Assembly (NCBI GenBank): GCA_947631925.1
Contig: CANRNE010000012.1
Location: 1 to 60,370 of the forward strand
Source: an uncultured Clostridia bacterium
GTDB taxonomy: Bacteria > Bacillota > Clostridia > Christensenellales > Borkfalkiaceae
Reading direction: 5' to 3'
Length of the DNA: 60,370 nucleotides
The notes below the pieces were generated by a model that worked only from the letters and a program-made list of their open reading frames with translations, searched no databases and was not told the DNA's origin. The position numbers were made by a program, and so were the translations under genes. Positions within the stretch are counted from its first letter, which is position 1. Each line of letters starts with the position of its first letter. Shown piece after piece: positions 7,865 through 16,436 of the stretch.

Positions 7865-8650
7865 ATGGCGCACGGGAAGGGAAAAACACCCTGCATCGGG
7901 CTGTTTGACAGCGGAATAGGCGGGCTATCCGTCCTTCATGCGTGCAGACGGCGCGCCCCCGGGGCGGACTATCTCTACCTCGGCGACAACGGGCATGCTC
8001 CCTACGGAAGCAGACCGCGGGAGGAGATTTCAGCCTTCACCCGCGCGGGGCTCGAGACCCTCTTTTCGGCGGGGGCCGACGTCGCCGTCCTCGCCTGCAA
8101 CACCGCGACCGCCGTCGCCCTCGAGGAGATGCGCCAAGCCTTTGGCTTGCCCATTGTCGGAACTGAGCCCGCCGTCCGTCCCGCGGCCCTTCGATATCCG
8201 TCCGTTCTCGTCCTCTGCACGCCCCGCACCGCCGCTTCCCCAAGGCTCGCGCGCCTCCTCGAGCGCTACCCTGTAGCACAGGTCTGCGCACTCCCCGCAT
8301 TTGCCGCCGAAATCGAGGCCGCACTGCGGGAGGGGAGGGAGCCCGACCTCGCCGCCCACCTGCCCCCGACGGACGCTACCTGCATCGTGCTCGGCTGTAC
8401 CCATTACGCCCTCATAAAAGAGCAAATTGGGGCGTTCTACCGCCTGCCGACGTTCGACGGCGCCGACGGCACGGCCCGCCGCGCGCTCTCCCTTCTCGGG
8501 CAATGCGTGGACGGCGAGTGGAGCAATTTGCCAAAAATAAACAAAAGTTCGTATTTGTTTGAGGGGCCGAGTGGCGGAAATCTTGTATTTTTGGGCGAAT
8601 GGGGGAGCCAAAACGCCAAAATTTACGAACACTTGTTCAAAAAACCCTGA
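7865..8650 (+). CDS. murI: Glutamate racemase
   Basis: Converts L- to D-glutamate for peptidoglycan. The 261-residue product has the family landmarks: GLFDSGIGGLSVL near the N-terminus with Asp15, catalytic Cys78 in LACNTATA, Cys178 in LGCTHY, and the YLGDNGHAPYG loop. The ATG at 7865 is preferred because AGGAGG precedes it; an in-frame upstream start would add ten basic residues. It stands alone between divergent rpsT and the mraZ promoter. The 3' end becomes AT-richer than the rest of the gene. Confidence 0.95.
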   Translation: MAHGKGKTPCIGLFDSGIGGLSVLHACRRRAPGADYLYLGDNGHAPYGSRPREEISAFTRAGLETLFSAGADVAVLACNTATAVALEEMRQAFGLPIVGTEPAVRPAALRYPSVLVLCTPRTAASPRLARLLERYPVAQVCALPAFAAEIEAALREGREPDLAAHLPPTDATCIVLGCTHYALIKEQIGAFYRLPTFDGADGTARRALSLLGQCVDGEWSNLPKINKSSYLFEGPSGGNLVFLGEWGSQNAKIYEHLFKKP

Positions 8651-8694
8651 TTTTTCACGAAAAATTTCCCCCTTCATTCCCGTAGGGAAGAAAA

Positions 8695-8728
8695 TGGAAA
8701 AAAAATGGAACAAAATGGAAGAAAATGG
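8695..8728 (+). promoter_or_regulatory. Four AAAATGG repeats upstream of mraZ (candidate MraZ operator)
   Basis: The motif AAAATGG, followed by AA in three of four copies, recurs with TGG at 8695, 8706, 8716 and 8726: spacings of 11, 10 and 10 bases, abutting the -35 box. Direct repeats with one-turn phasing containing TGG or GTGG cores are the known target of MraZ in several bacteria, so autoregulation of the dcw cluster fits. Confidence 0.75.
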
Positions 8729-8757
8729 TTGACAAGCCCAAAAAGTTGTGATACAAT
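8729..8757 (+). promoter_or_regulatory. Promoter of the division/cell-wall cluster
   Basis: TTGACA at 8729-8734, 17 bases, TACAAT at 8752-8757; the MraZ-type repeats run directly into the -35 box. Confidence 0.87.
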
Positions 8758-8786
8758 GGAGCCATCAAGAAAAGGAGGGAAGAAAA

Positions 8787-9233
8787 ATGAGCGTTTCATT
8801 CAGCGGCACGGTCTATCATCAGCTCGATGACAAGGGCAGAATCCGCATTCCCTCCAAGTTCACCAAACTGTTCATCAAGAAGGAAGGGGAGATTGCCCAT
8901 CTCAAGATGATGGTCGGCACGCAGGGCTGCATCTCCGTCTATCTGCCCGAACAGCACGAGGAGCGGATGGAGCGCATGCGCGCCATTCCCGACGACAACC
9001 TGCAGGTGGTGCAGGCCAAGCGCAAGATTATGAGCAGCGTTGAGGATGTCGAGACGGACAAGCAGTACCGCATCGTCCTTCCCCCCGCACTCCGTGCCTA
9101 TGCGCGCATCAACGGAGACGTCGTCACCGTCGGCAACGACGACCACTTCGAAATCTGGGCGAAAGAGGTCTACGACCCCATCGACAATGCGATGTCCTTC
9201 CAGACGGCGACCGAACTCGTCGGGTACTTCTGA
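8787..9233 (+). CDS. mraZ: Transcriptional regulator MraZ
   Basis: The 148-residue protein contains two AbrB-like MraZ half domains: FSGTVYHQLDDKGRIRIPSKF at the N-terminus and VETDKQYRIVLPPALRAYA in the second half. The start at 8787 has AGGAGG nine bases upstream. It is the first gene of the cluster and overlaps rsmH by one base. The four phased TGG repeats immediately upstream are its probable binding site, so it should repress or tune its own operon. Confidence 0.95.
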   Translation: MSVSFSGTVYHQLDDKGRIRIPSKFTKLFIKKEGEIAHLKMMVGTQGCISVYLPEQHEERMERMRAIPDDNLQVVQAKRKIMSSVEDVETDKQYRIVLPPALRAYARINGDVVTVGNDDHFEIWAKEVYDPIDNAMSFQTATELVGYF

Positions 9234-10165
9234 TGCTTGCCTACCACCGTCCGATTATGCTCCGCGAGGTGCTCGACGGATTGCAGGTGAAAGAGGGGAT
9301 TTACTTCGACGGAACCGTGGGCGGCGCGGGTCACTCCGCGGCCATTCTCGCGGCGAACCCCAAGGCACGGCTGATTGCAACGGACAAGGACGGGGAAGCG
9401 ATTGCGGAGGCAGAGCGCACGCTCGCACCCTTCGCGGGAAGGTTTTCCCTCCACAGAACAGATTTCAAGAACTTTGAGACAGTCCTTGCGGAAGAGGGCG
9501 TAGGCGAGCTGGACGGATTTCTGCTCGACCTCGGCATCTCCTCCCATCAGATAGACGACGAAGCAAGGGGATTTGCGTACCGCATGGCGGATGCCCCCCT
9601 CGACATGCGGATGGACGCCCGCTCGTCCCTCACCGCGGAAGAGGTCGTCAACACGTATTCCGAAGAGGCGCTCATCCGAATCTTCAAGGAATACGGCGAA
9701 GAGAGATTTGCGGCTCCGGTTGCACGGGGAATCGTGCGGGAGCGGGCAAAAGAGCCCATCAAAACGGCAGGCGCGCTCAAGGCGATTGTCGAAGAGGGGC
9801 TCCCCCCCAAAGAGCGGGGTGCGGCGTGTGCGAGAAAGGTGTTTCAGGCCATCCGCATCGAGGTAAACGGGGAACTTGACGGACTGTACGAGTGCGTCAC
9901 GGGTCTCCTTCGGAGGCTGAAACCGGAGGGGAGAGGGTGCATCATCACCTTCCATTCCCTCGAAGACAGAGTTGTCAAACGGGCATTCGCCGAACTTTCG
10001 ACGGCGTGTACCTGTCCCAAGTCCTTCCCGATATGCGTATGCGGCAAGAGACGGGAAATAGAACCCGTCACGAAGAAGCCGCTCACGGCGAGCGAGGAGG
10101 AAGTCGCGGAGAACCCGCGCAGCAAGAGTGCGAAATTACGAATTGCTCGCAGACTTGAAGCATGA
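9233..10165 (+). CDS. rsmH: 16S rRNA (cytosine-1402-N4)-methyltransferase
   Basis: The 310-residue protein begins YHRPIMLREVLDGL, has the SAM-binding FDGTVGGAGHS loop and the conserved DGFLLDLGISSHQIDDEARGF and FHSLEDRVVKR motifs of RsmH/MraW. It methylates C1402 in the decoding centre. Normal length and position directly after mraZ, with a one-base overlap. Confidence 0.97.
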   Translation: MLAYHRPIMLREVLDGLQVKEGIYFDGTVGGAGHSAAILAANPKARLIATDKDGEAIAEAERTLAPFAGRFSLHRTDFKNFETVLAEEGVGELDGFLLDLGISSHQIDDEARGFAYRMADAPLDMRMDARSSLTAEEVVNTYSEEALIRIFKEYGEERFAAPVARGIVRERAKEPIKTAGALKAIVEEGLPPKERGAACARKVFQAIRIEVNGELDGLYECVTGLLRRLKPEGRGCIITFHSLEDRVVKRAFAELSTACTCPKSFPICVCGKRREIEPVTKKPLTASEEEVAENPRSKSAKLRIARRLEA

Positions 10166-10204
10166 CGGGCGCAAATACAGAATACAAATATAAGGAGAGG
10201 AATC

Positions 10205-10867
10205 ATGGCGGAACTTACGATTACACGCGAAGAGCAAGAACGTGCACATAAAGAAAAAATGGCGGAGAATCTCAAAAAGCTCAACGAGGGCACCCTCACC
10301 GTGCCCGAGAGCAGGACGTCTTATGCCGCGCCCGCAGCTCCCGCAAGACCCGTCGAACGGCCGCTCACGGCAAATAACGCCGCGCGCATCGCGGATTATA
10401 CCGCGCATCCCGCCCCCGCGAAGAAAGTCCTCTTCGAGGACGTGACTTACCACGGGCAGGACGTCATTCTGCGCGCTCCCGTCGCCGAACCCGTCCGCCC
10501 CGCCGCCATGCCCGCAGAAGCCGCTCCCGCAGCCGTCTCCGACCCCGCCGACGCCCTTCCCACGCCGCGCACGATGGCGATGCTCAACCGTGAAGCGGAG
10601 GAGAGCAAGCAAGTCGGTTTCTTCGCCGCGCTCAGCCCCCGTATCCGTACGGCGCTCGTGGCGCTTGCAGGCTGCATCGTCGTCTTCCTTGCGATGATTT
10701 GCGTCAACGCGGTCATTCTGTCCTCTCTCGAGAGCGACATCGCCGCGCAGGAGCGGGAGAATGCTCTTCTCGAACAGCAGCATGCCGAACTGCAGGGCGC
10801 CATCGACGACCTGCTCGACAGCGACACCATCGCCGACTGGGCAATGGAGAACGGGATGCACAAGTAA
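10205..10867 (+). CDS. ftsL: FtsL-like septum protein with a long proline/alanine-rich cytoplasmic domain
   Basis: The product has 220 residues, about twice the usual FtsL. Residues 1-135 are low-complexity and rich in Pro/Ala, with no recognisable domain. A single membrane helix follows (about 147-170, ALVALAGCIVVFLAMICV), then a short coiled coil with Glu/Leu repeats and an ADWAMENGMHK tail typical of FtsL/DivIC. Position between rsmH and the division transpeptidase supports the call. FtsL acts in the FtsQ-FtsL-FtsB complex that activates septal synthesis. Good ribosome binding site (AAGGAGAGG). Confidence 0.8.
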   Translation: MAELTITREEQERAHKEKMAENLKKLNEGTLTVPESRTSYAAPAAPARPVERPLTANNAARIADYTAHPAPAKKVLFEDVTYHGQDVILRAPVAEPVRPAAMPAEAAPAAVSDPADALPTPRTMAMLNREAEESKQVGFFAALSPRIRTALVALAGCIVVFLAMICVNAVILSSLESDIAAQERENALLEQQHAELQGAIDDLLDSDTIADWAMENGMHK

Positions 10868-10887
10868 TCCCTTCGGAGGAACAACGT

Positions 10888-12633
10888 ATCAAAAAGACGG
10901 AATTTGCACTGTCTGTCTTACAAAAGAGGTTATTTGCCGTGCTCGCGGCGATAGCCTTTTTATTTTTTGTCTTTCTCGGCAGATTTTTCTATATCCAGCT
11001 CATCTGGGAGGACGAGTTGCACTACCTCGCCCTCGACCAGTGGACAAGGGAAATTCCCATCGGCGCGGGCCGCGGCCTCATCGTGGATGCAAACGGCGAA
11101 CTGCTTGCGGGGAACACGGCAAAGTACGCCGTCTATGCGCGCGCCAACGCGGTGGAGGACGCCGAGGGGAGCGCAAAACTCCTCTCGGAGGCGCTCGGGA
11201 GCAGCTATGAGGACATCCTCGCCAAGCTCTCCGACCGCTCCAAGTCGGAGATTGTGCTCTCCCGCAGGACGGACAAGGAGACGGTTGAAAAAATCGCCCG
11301 CACCGAGATGAAGGGGGTGTACTACGCCCGCAGCGACCTCCGCGTCTATCCCTTCCGCGAGCTCGCAAGCCAGCTCATCGGTTTCACCGCCTACGACGGC
11401 AACGGCACGACGGGGATGGAGCGGTACTACAATTCCTACCTCGCGGGGGAGAAGGGGGAGATTCTCTTCGAGACCGACCTCGTCGGCGTGGACATCGGGA
11501 AAACGGGCGCCGCCTATCTGCCCGCGACGGACGGTCTCAACGTAAAACTCTGCCTCGACTACCGCATTCAGGCGCTTGCGGAGGGGGTCATGGAGCGGGC
11601 GCTTCGGGAGCACGGGGCGCGTGCCGCCCGCGCGGTGGTGCTCGACCCCTCCGATTTCTCCGTGCTCGCCATGGTAAATCTTCCATCCTACGACCTCAAC
11701 GACATTCCCCGCGACGACCTCGACACGTTGAACAAGCTCTCCCGCAACAACCTCGTCTCCGACATCTATGAGCCCGGTTCCACCTTCAAAATTGTCACGG
11801 CGGCAGCCAATATCGAGGAGACACTGCGAAAAAATCCGCGGGCGATTCCGCTCAGCCACGTCTTTTCGAGTTCGCGCACGCGGACGGTGGGAGGAACGAC
11901 GATTCGCTGTTGGAGCGACCACAAGAACGGAAAACACGCCAACGAGACGCTCGCAGAGGCGCTCAACAACAGCTGCAACCCCTGTTTTGTGGATATCGCG
12001 CTCGCCCTCGGCAAGGAGACCTTCTACGACTACCTCGCCGCCTTCCGTTTCGGCAGGGCGACGGGGGTGGATTTTTCGGGGGAGAGCATCGGCATGCTCC
12101 TTCCCGAGAGCACCCTCACCGATGCCGACTTTGCAAGAATCGGATTCGGGCAGGCCATCGCCGTCACGCCGCTTCAGCTCGCCTGCGCCGCGGCGTCCGC
12201 CGTCAACGGAGGATATTACTATGCTCCCCGCATCGCCAAGGAGCTCTTCTCCAACGACGGTTCGGTGCGGCAGGCACTTCCCCCCGTCCTGCTCGGACGG
12301 ACGGTGAGCGAAGAGGCGTCGCGCATTCTCTCCTCCATGCTCGAAGGGGTGGTCCGCGACGGCAGCGGCAAACACGCCTACATCGAGGGGTACCGCGTTG
12401 CGGGCAAGACGGGCACCGCGCAGAAGTACGAAAACGGCGTCATCGCGCAGGGGAAGTACGTCTCGTCCTTTCTCGGCTACTTTCCCGCGGACGCGCCGCG
12501 CTACCTCGCCCTCGTCATTTTGGATGAGCCGCAGGGGAGCTACTACGGCTCCACCGTCGCCGCACCCTGTGCAAAAGAGATCTTTCAGGGCATCATCGAC
12601 CTCATGCAGATTGCTCCCAAGGAGGCAGTATGA
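10888..12633 (+). CDS. Division-type penicillin-binding protein (FtsI/SpoVD class), probable AUC start
   Basis: Class B transpeptidase of the septum. From the proposed start it has 581 residues: basic N-terminus, membrane helix (about 15-37), a dimerisation domain, and the transpeptidase domain with S298-T-F-K (SxxK), S362-C-N (SxN) and K507-T-G. No PASTA domains follow, unlike many Clostridia. The start is unusual: there is no ATG, GTG or TTG at the right distance, but a strong GGAGGA (10875-10880) lies seven bases before an ATC codon at 10888, which would give a normal basic leader (KKTEFALSVLQKR). A GTG at 10939 is the fallback; it would remove that leader. Overlaps murE by four bases. Confidence 0.85.
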   Translation: MKKTEFALSVLQKRLFAVLAAIAFLFFVFLGRFFYIQLIWEDELHYLALDQWTREIPIGAGRGLIVDANGELLAGNTAKYAVYARANAVEDAEGSAKLLSEALGSSYEDILAKLSDRSKSEIVLSRRTDKETVEKIARTEMKGVYYARSDLRVYPFRELASQLIGFTAYDGNGTTGMERYYNSYLAGEKGEILFETDLVGVDIGKTGAAYLPATDGLNVKLCLDYRIQALAEGVMERALREHGARAARAVVLDPSDFSVLAMVNLPSYDLNDIPRDDLDTLNKLSRNNLVSDIYEPGSTFKIVTAAANIEETLRKNPRAIPLSHVFSSSRTRTVGGTTIRCWSDHKNGKHANETLAEALNNSCNPCFVDIALALGKETFYDYLAAFRFGRATGVDFSGESIGMLLPESTLTDADFARIGFGQAIAVTPLQLACAAASAVNGGYYYAPRIAKELFSNDGSVRQALPPVLLGRTVSEEASRILSSMLEGVVRDGSGKHAYIEGYRVAGKTGTAQKYENGVIAQGKYVSSFLGYFPADAPRYLALVILDEPQGSYYGSTVAAPCAKEIFQGIIDLMQIAPKEAV

Positions 12634-14054
12634 AACTTTCTTATCTTGCAAAAGAATGCGGCGGGCGCGTGCTCGGCGGGGATGCGGAAATTCGCTCCCT
12701 CTGCACGGACAGCCGTGTCGCGGGGGAGGGGGACCTCTTCTTCTGTTTCCGCGGGACACACTGCGATTCCCATGAATTTGCCGCCGAAGCGGAGGCACGG
12801 GGCGCCGCGGCGCTCGTCGTGGACAGACCTCTCCCCGTCTCCCTGCCCTGCATCCTCTCGGAGGACGTCCGCGCCGCCATGGCGAACATCTCCGCCGCAT
12901 TTTACGGCCATCCCGAGCGGCGGATGAAACTGGTCGGCGTGACGGGCACCAACGGCAAGACGACGACTTCGCAGATGCTCTATCACATTCTGAAAGCGGC
13001 GGGAAGGAGCGCGGGACTCGTCGGAACGCTCGGGGCGAAGTTTGCGGGACGGGAGACGGAGCCCTGCCTTACGACGCCCGACCCCGTCGTGCTCTTTTCT
13101 TTGCTTGCCGACATGGCGCAAGAGGGGGTGGACACCGTCGCGATGGAGGTCTCCGCCCACGCGCTCGCCCTCCGCAAGGTGGAGCCCATCCGCTTCGAAG
13201 TGGGCATCTTCACCAACCTCACGCAGGACCATCTCGACTTCTTCGGCAGTATGAAAGCGTACGGAGACGCCAAAAAGTTGCTGTTTTCGGCGGAAAAATG
13301 TCATTTTGCCGTCGTCAACAGCGACGACCCGTTCACGGCGGAGCTCCCCTGCACGAACACGCTCTCGTACGGCCTCGAGACGCCCGCGGACTGCTTTGCC
13401 GTCATTGAGCGGGAGACACTCCGCTCCGTCAGGCTTCTTCTCAATCTCGAGGACGAGCTCATCGAGACGCAACTTCGCATGACGGGGCGGCACAACGTCT
13501 ACAACGCGCTCGCCGCGGCCGCCGCGGCAAAACTGCTCGGCGCACAGCCCGACGCCATCGCAAAGGGACTTGCGGAGACCGCGGTGGAGGGGAGACTCGA
13601 ATGGACGGCTTCGGTGCGCGGCGCGGACATTTTCGTGGACTTCGCCCACACGCCCGACGGCTTGGAGAAGTCCTTGAAGGCGCTCCGCCCGTACTGCAAG
13701 GGAAGGCTTGTTCTGCTCTTCGGATGCGGGGGAAACCGTGACGGCAAAAAGCGCCCGAAGATGGGGGAGATTGCGGCAAAGTTCGCCGATTTTACCGTCA
13801 TCACGTCGGACAATCCCCGCTACGAGGACCCCGTCTCCATCATCTCGGACATTGAACGCGGCTTTTTGCCGCACTCGGACGCCTATGTCGCCGTCGAGGA
13901 GCGGGAGGAGGGCATCCGCTATGCGCTCGCCATGCTCGAGGCGGGGGACATTCTGCTCGTCGCGGGCAAGGGCGGGGAGACCAATCAGGAGATTATGGGA
14001 ATAAAGTACACCTATGACGACAAGACTCTCATCAAACGGTTGACGGAGAAGTAA
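12630..14054 (+). CDS. murE: UDP-MurNAc-tripeptide synthetase, meso-DAP type
   Basis: Adds the third residue to UDP-MurNAc-dipeptide. The 474-residue enzyme has the Mur ligase order: N-terminal UDP-binding domain (CTDSRVAGEGDLFFC), ATP loop GVTGTNGKTTT (about 104-114), HLDFF motif and C-terminal domain. The substrate motif D394-N-P-R397 is the signature for meso-diaminopimelate rather than lysine. It overlaps the transpeptidase gene by four bases. murF, its usual neighbour, is missing; mraY follows directly. Confidence 0.96.
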   Translation: MKLSYLAKECGGRVLGGDAEIRSLCTDSRVAGEGDLFFCFRGTHCDSHEFAAEAEARGAAALVVDRPLPVSLPCILSEDVRAAMANISAAFYGHPERRMKLVGVTGTNGKTTTSQMLYHILKAAGRSAGLVGTLGAKFAGRETEPCLTTPDPVVLFSLLADMAQEGVDTVAMEVSAHALALRKVEPIRFEVGIFTNLTQDHLDFFGSMKAYGDAKKLLFSAEKCHFAVVNSDDPFTAELPCTNTLSYGLETPADCFAVIERETLRSVRLLLNLEDELIETQLRMTGRHNVYNALAAAAAAKLLGAQPDAIAKGLAETAVEGRLEWTASVRGADIFVDFAHTPDGLEKSLKALRPYCKGRLVLLFGCGGNRDGKKRPKMGEIAAKFADFTVITSDNPRYEDPVSIISDIERGFLPHSDAYVAVEEREEGIRYALAMLEAGDILLVAGKGGETNQEIMGIKYTYDDKTLIKRLTEK

Positions 14055-15005
14055 ATGCGGGATTATATCCTCTGCGCGCTCGCCGCGTTTTTGCTCTCCC
14101 TCGCCCTCTGCGCGGCGCTTATTCCGCTGCTCAGACGAATCGGGGCGGGGCAGAACATCTTATCCTATGTCAAAGAACACCAAAGCAAAGGCGGGACTCC
14201 CACGATGGGCGGTCTCGCCTTCGTGCTTGCAGCCTGCATTTCCGCCCTCCTCTTTGCGAAATGGGACAAGCCCTTTTGGGTCTCCCTCGCCGTGGGGGCG
14301 GGCTATCTGATTGTCGGATTTTTGGACGATTTGACGAAAAAGCTCCGCGGGAGCAATTTGGGACTTCGGCCCTATCAGAAGATTTGTTTCCAGCTCGCCG
14401 TCGCCGTCGTCGCGGGCGTCTATTGCTGTCTCAACGGGCTCACCGTCCTGCGCGTGCCGTACACAACGATTGGTTTCGACCTCGGATGGGGGATGTTGCC
14501 CTTCTCCGCCTTCGTCTATCTTGCGACGGTGAACTCCGTCAACCTCACCGACGGGTTGGACGGGCTCGCGGGCTCCGTCTCCGCCGTCTTTTTTGCCGCC
14601 GTCGGAGGCCTCTGCGCCCTGCAGGGGGGACAGTCCCTCCCCGTCCTCTCCTTTGCGCTCACGGGCGCACTTGCCGCCTATCTCATTTTCAACACCAACC
14701 GCGCGAGCGTCTTCATGGGGGACACGGGCTCCCTCTCCCTCGGAGGATTCGCAGCGAGCATCGCCCTCTTTTCGGGGAATGCCCTCGCCATTCCGCTTGC
14801 GGGATTTGCTTTTGTGCTTTCAAGCATATCCGTCATTGTCCAAGTAATATATTATAAAAAAACGGGCAAGCGGATTTTCCTGATGGCGCCCGTCCACCAC
14901 CACTTTCAGGAGAAGGGGTACTCCGAGGCAAAGATTGCCTATGCGTACGCCGTCTTCACTGCGGTCGTGGGCGCGACCCTTCTTCTTCCCTTCGTCCGTC
15001 CGTGA
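14055..15005 (+). CDS. mraY: Phospho-MurNAc-pentapeptide transferase
   Basis: Makes lipid I at the membrane. The 316-residue product has about ten helices and the MraY signatures: KGGTPTMGGL, the DDLTKK catalytic pair, VNLTDGLDGLAG and the HHHFQ motif near the C-terminus. It starts immediately after the murE stop, with the ribosome binding site inside the end of murE. Confidence 0.97.
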   Translation: MRDYILCALAAFLLSLALCAALIPLLRRIGAGQNILSYVKEHQSKGGTPTMGGLAFVLAACISALLFAKWDKPFWVSLAVGAGYLIVGFLDDLTKKLRGSNLGLRPYQKICFQLAVAVVAGVYCCLNGLTVLRVPYTTIGFDLGWGMLPFSAFVYLATVNSVNLTDGLDGLAGSVSAVFFAAVGGLCALQGGQSLPVLSFALTGALAAYLIFNTNRASVFMGDTGSLSLGGFAASIALFSGNALAIPLAGFAFVLSSISVIVQVIYYKKTGKRIFLMAPVHHHFQEKGYSEAKIAYAYAVFTAVVGATLLLPFVRP

Positions 15006-15026
15006 AGACACGGAAAGGAGAACGGT

Positions 15027-16436
15027 ATGTTATTCGAACGGCAGAATTTTCTCGTGGCGGGACTGTCCCGCTCGGGCGTCTCGGCGGCGCAATACCTTGC
15101 GGCGCACAGGGCGGGGGTGTATCTCTATGACGATGTGGACGACGAGACGGTGCGCGCGGCGGAGGAGACATTGCAGTCCCTCGGCTGTACTCCCGTCAAG
15201 AAAGGGGAGCTCGACGCCGCCGTCGAGAAGTGCGACGTGCTCGTGCTCTCCCCGGGCATTCCCGTGGACCACCCCCTGCCCATTGCCTTCAAGCGCGCGG
15301 GCAAGCGCATCATCGGGGAGGCGGAGCTCGGCATCTCGCAGCTTCGCTGTCCCATCGTCGCCGTGACGGGGACCAACGGCAAGACGACGACGGTGAGCAT
15401 GCTCGAGGCCGTCTTCAAGGGGGCGGGGAAGAATGCGATTGCCTGCGGGAATGTGGGCAAGCCCGTCACTTCCTGCATCGACGAACTCGGCGAAGAGGGG
15501 ATTGCCGTCGCGGAAATTTCCTCCTTCCAGCTCGAGACGCTCTATTCCCTCAAGCCGCACGTCGCCGTCGTTCTCAATGTGACGGAGGACCACCTCAACC
15601 GCCATTACACCCTCGACAACTACATCTATCTCAAGTCCCGCATCCTCAAAAACAGCGCGGAGAGCGAATATGCCGTACTCAACTACGACGACCCCGTCGT
15701 GCGCGGCTTTGCCGAGAAGACCCGTGCCAAAGTCATCTGGTTCTCTGCGAAGGAACAGGTAGCGGGCGGGTATCTCTCGGACGGCTGGCTCTGCTTCCGC
15801 GAGGAACGCGTCTGCCGCGAGGACGACCTCTCCGTTGGGGGAATGCACAACCGCATGAACGCGCTCGCCGCCGTCTGCGCCGCCAAACTCTTCGGGGTCC
15901 CCAACGAAGTCATCGCCGACGCGCTCAAGAATTTCCGCGGGGTAAAACACCGCCTGCAGACGGTCGCCGAGGTGCGCGGCGTCAGTTTCATCGACGATTC
16001 CAAGGCGACGAATGTGGATTCCGCCGTGCAAGCGGTTTCGAGCGTGAAGGGGGAGAGCGTCATCCTGCTCGGCGGCAAGGACAAGGGCTATTCCTACGAG
16101 CCGCTCTTCGACGCAATCAAAGACTCGGGCGTCGTGCATGCCGTCATCTACGGGGAAAACGCCTTCCGGATTCTCGGCGCCGCCCTCAAGCGGGGGTATA
16201 CCTCCCTCTCGCTCTGCCGTCCCTTCGACCTCGCCGTACGCATCGCCTTCCTCACCGCCAAGGCGGGGCAGAGCGTGCTCCTCTCTCCCGCCTCGGCAAG
16301 TTTCGACGCCTTCAGAAGTTACGAGGAGCGGGGGGACAGATTTGTCGAACTTGCGGGCATTCTGAAAGAGGAGTACGAGCCGCATAAGGCGGAGGAACAA
16401 TTTGAAGAACAATTTGAAGAAGAGGATTCCGAATAG
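15027..16436 (+). CDS. murD: UDP-MurNAc-L-alanine:D-glutamate ligase
   Basis: The 469-residue Mur ligase has a Rossmann-like N-terminus (FLVAGLSRSGVSAAQYL), the ATP loop VTGTNGKTTT (about 112-121), the HLNRH motif and the DDSKATN substrate motif typical of MurD. The C-terminus ends in an acidic EEQFEEQFEEEDSE tail whose coding bases also carry the ribosome binding site and start of ftsW, an overlap of 35 bases. Confidence 0.96.
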   Translation: MLFERQNFLVAGLSRSGVSAAQYLAAHRAGVYLYDDVDDETVRAAEETLQSLGCTPVKKGELDAAVEKCDVLVLSPGIPVDHPLPIAFKRAGKRIIGEAELGISQLRCPIVAVTGTNGKTTTVSMLEAVFKGAGKNAIACGNVGKPVTSCIDELGEEGIAVAEISSFQLETLYSLKPHVAVVLNVTEDHLNRHYTLDNYIYLKSRILKNSAESEYAVLNYDDPVVRGFAEKTRAKVIWFSAKEQVAGGYLSDGWLCFREERVCREDDLSVGGMHNRMNALAAVCAAKLFGVPNEVIADALKNFRGVKHRLQTVAEVRGVSFIDDSKATNVDSAVQAVSSVKGESVILLGGKDKGYSYEPLFDAIKDSGVVHAVIYGENAFRILGAALKRGYTSLSLCRPFDLAVRIAFLTAKAGQSVLLSPASASFDAFRSYEERGDRFVELAGILKEEYEPHKAEEQFEEQFEEEDSE

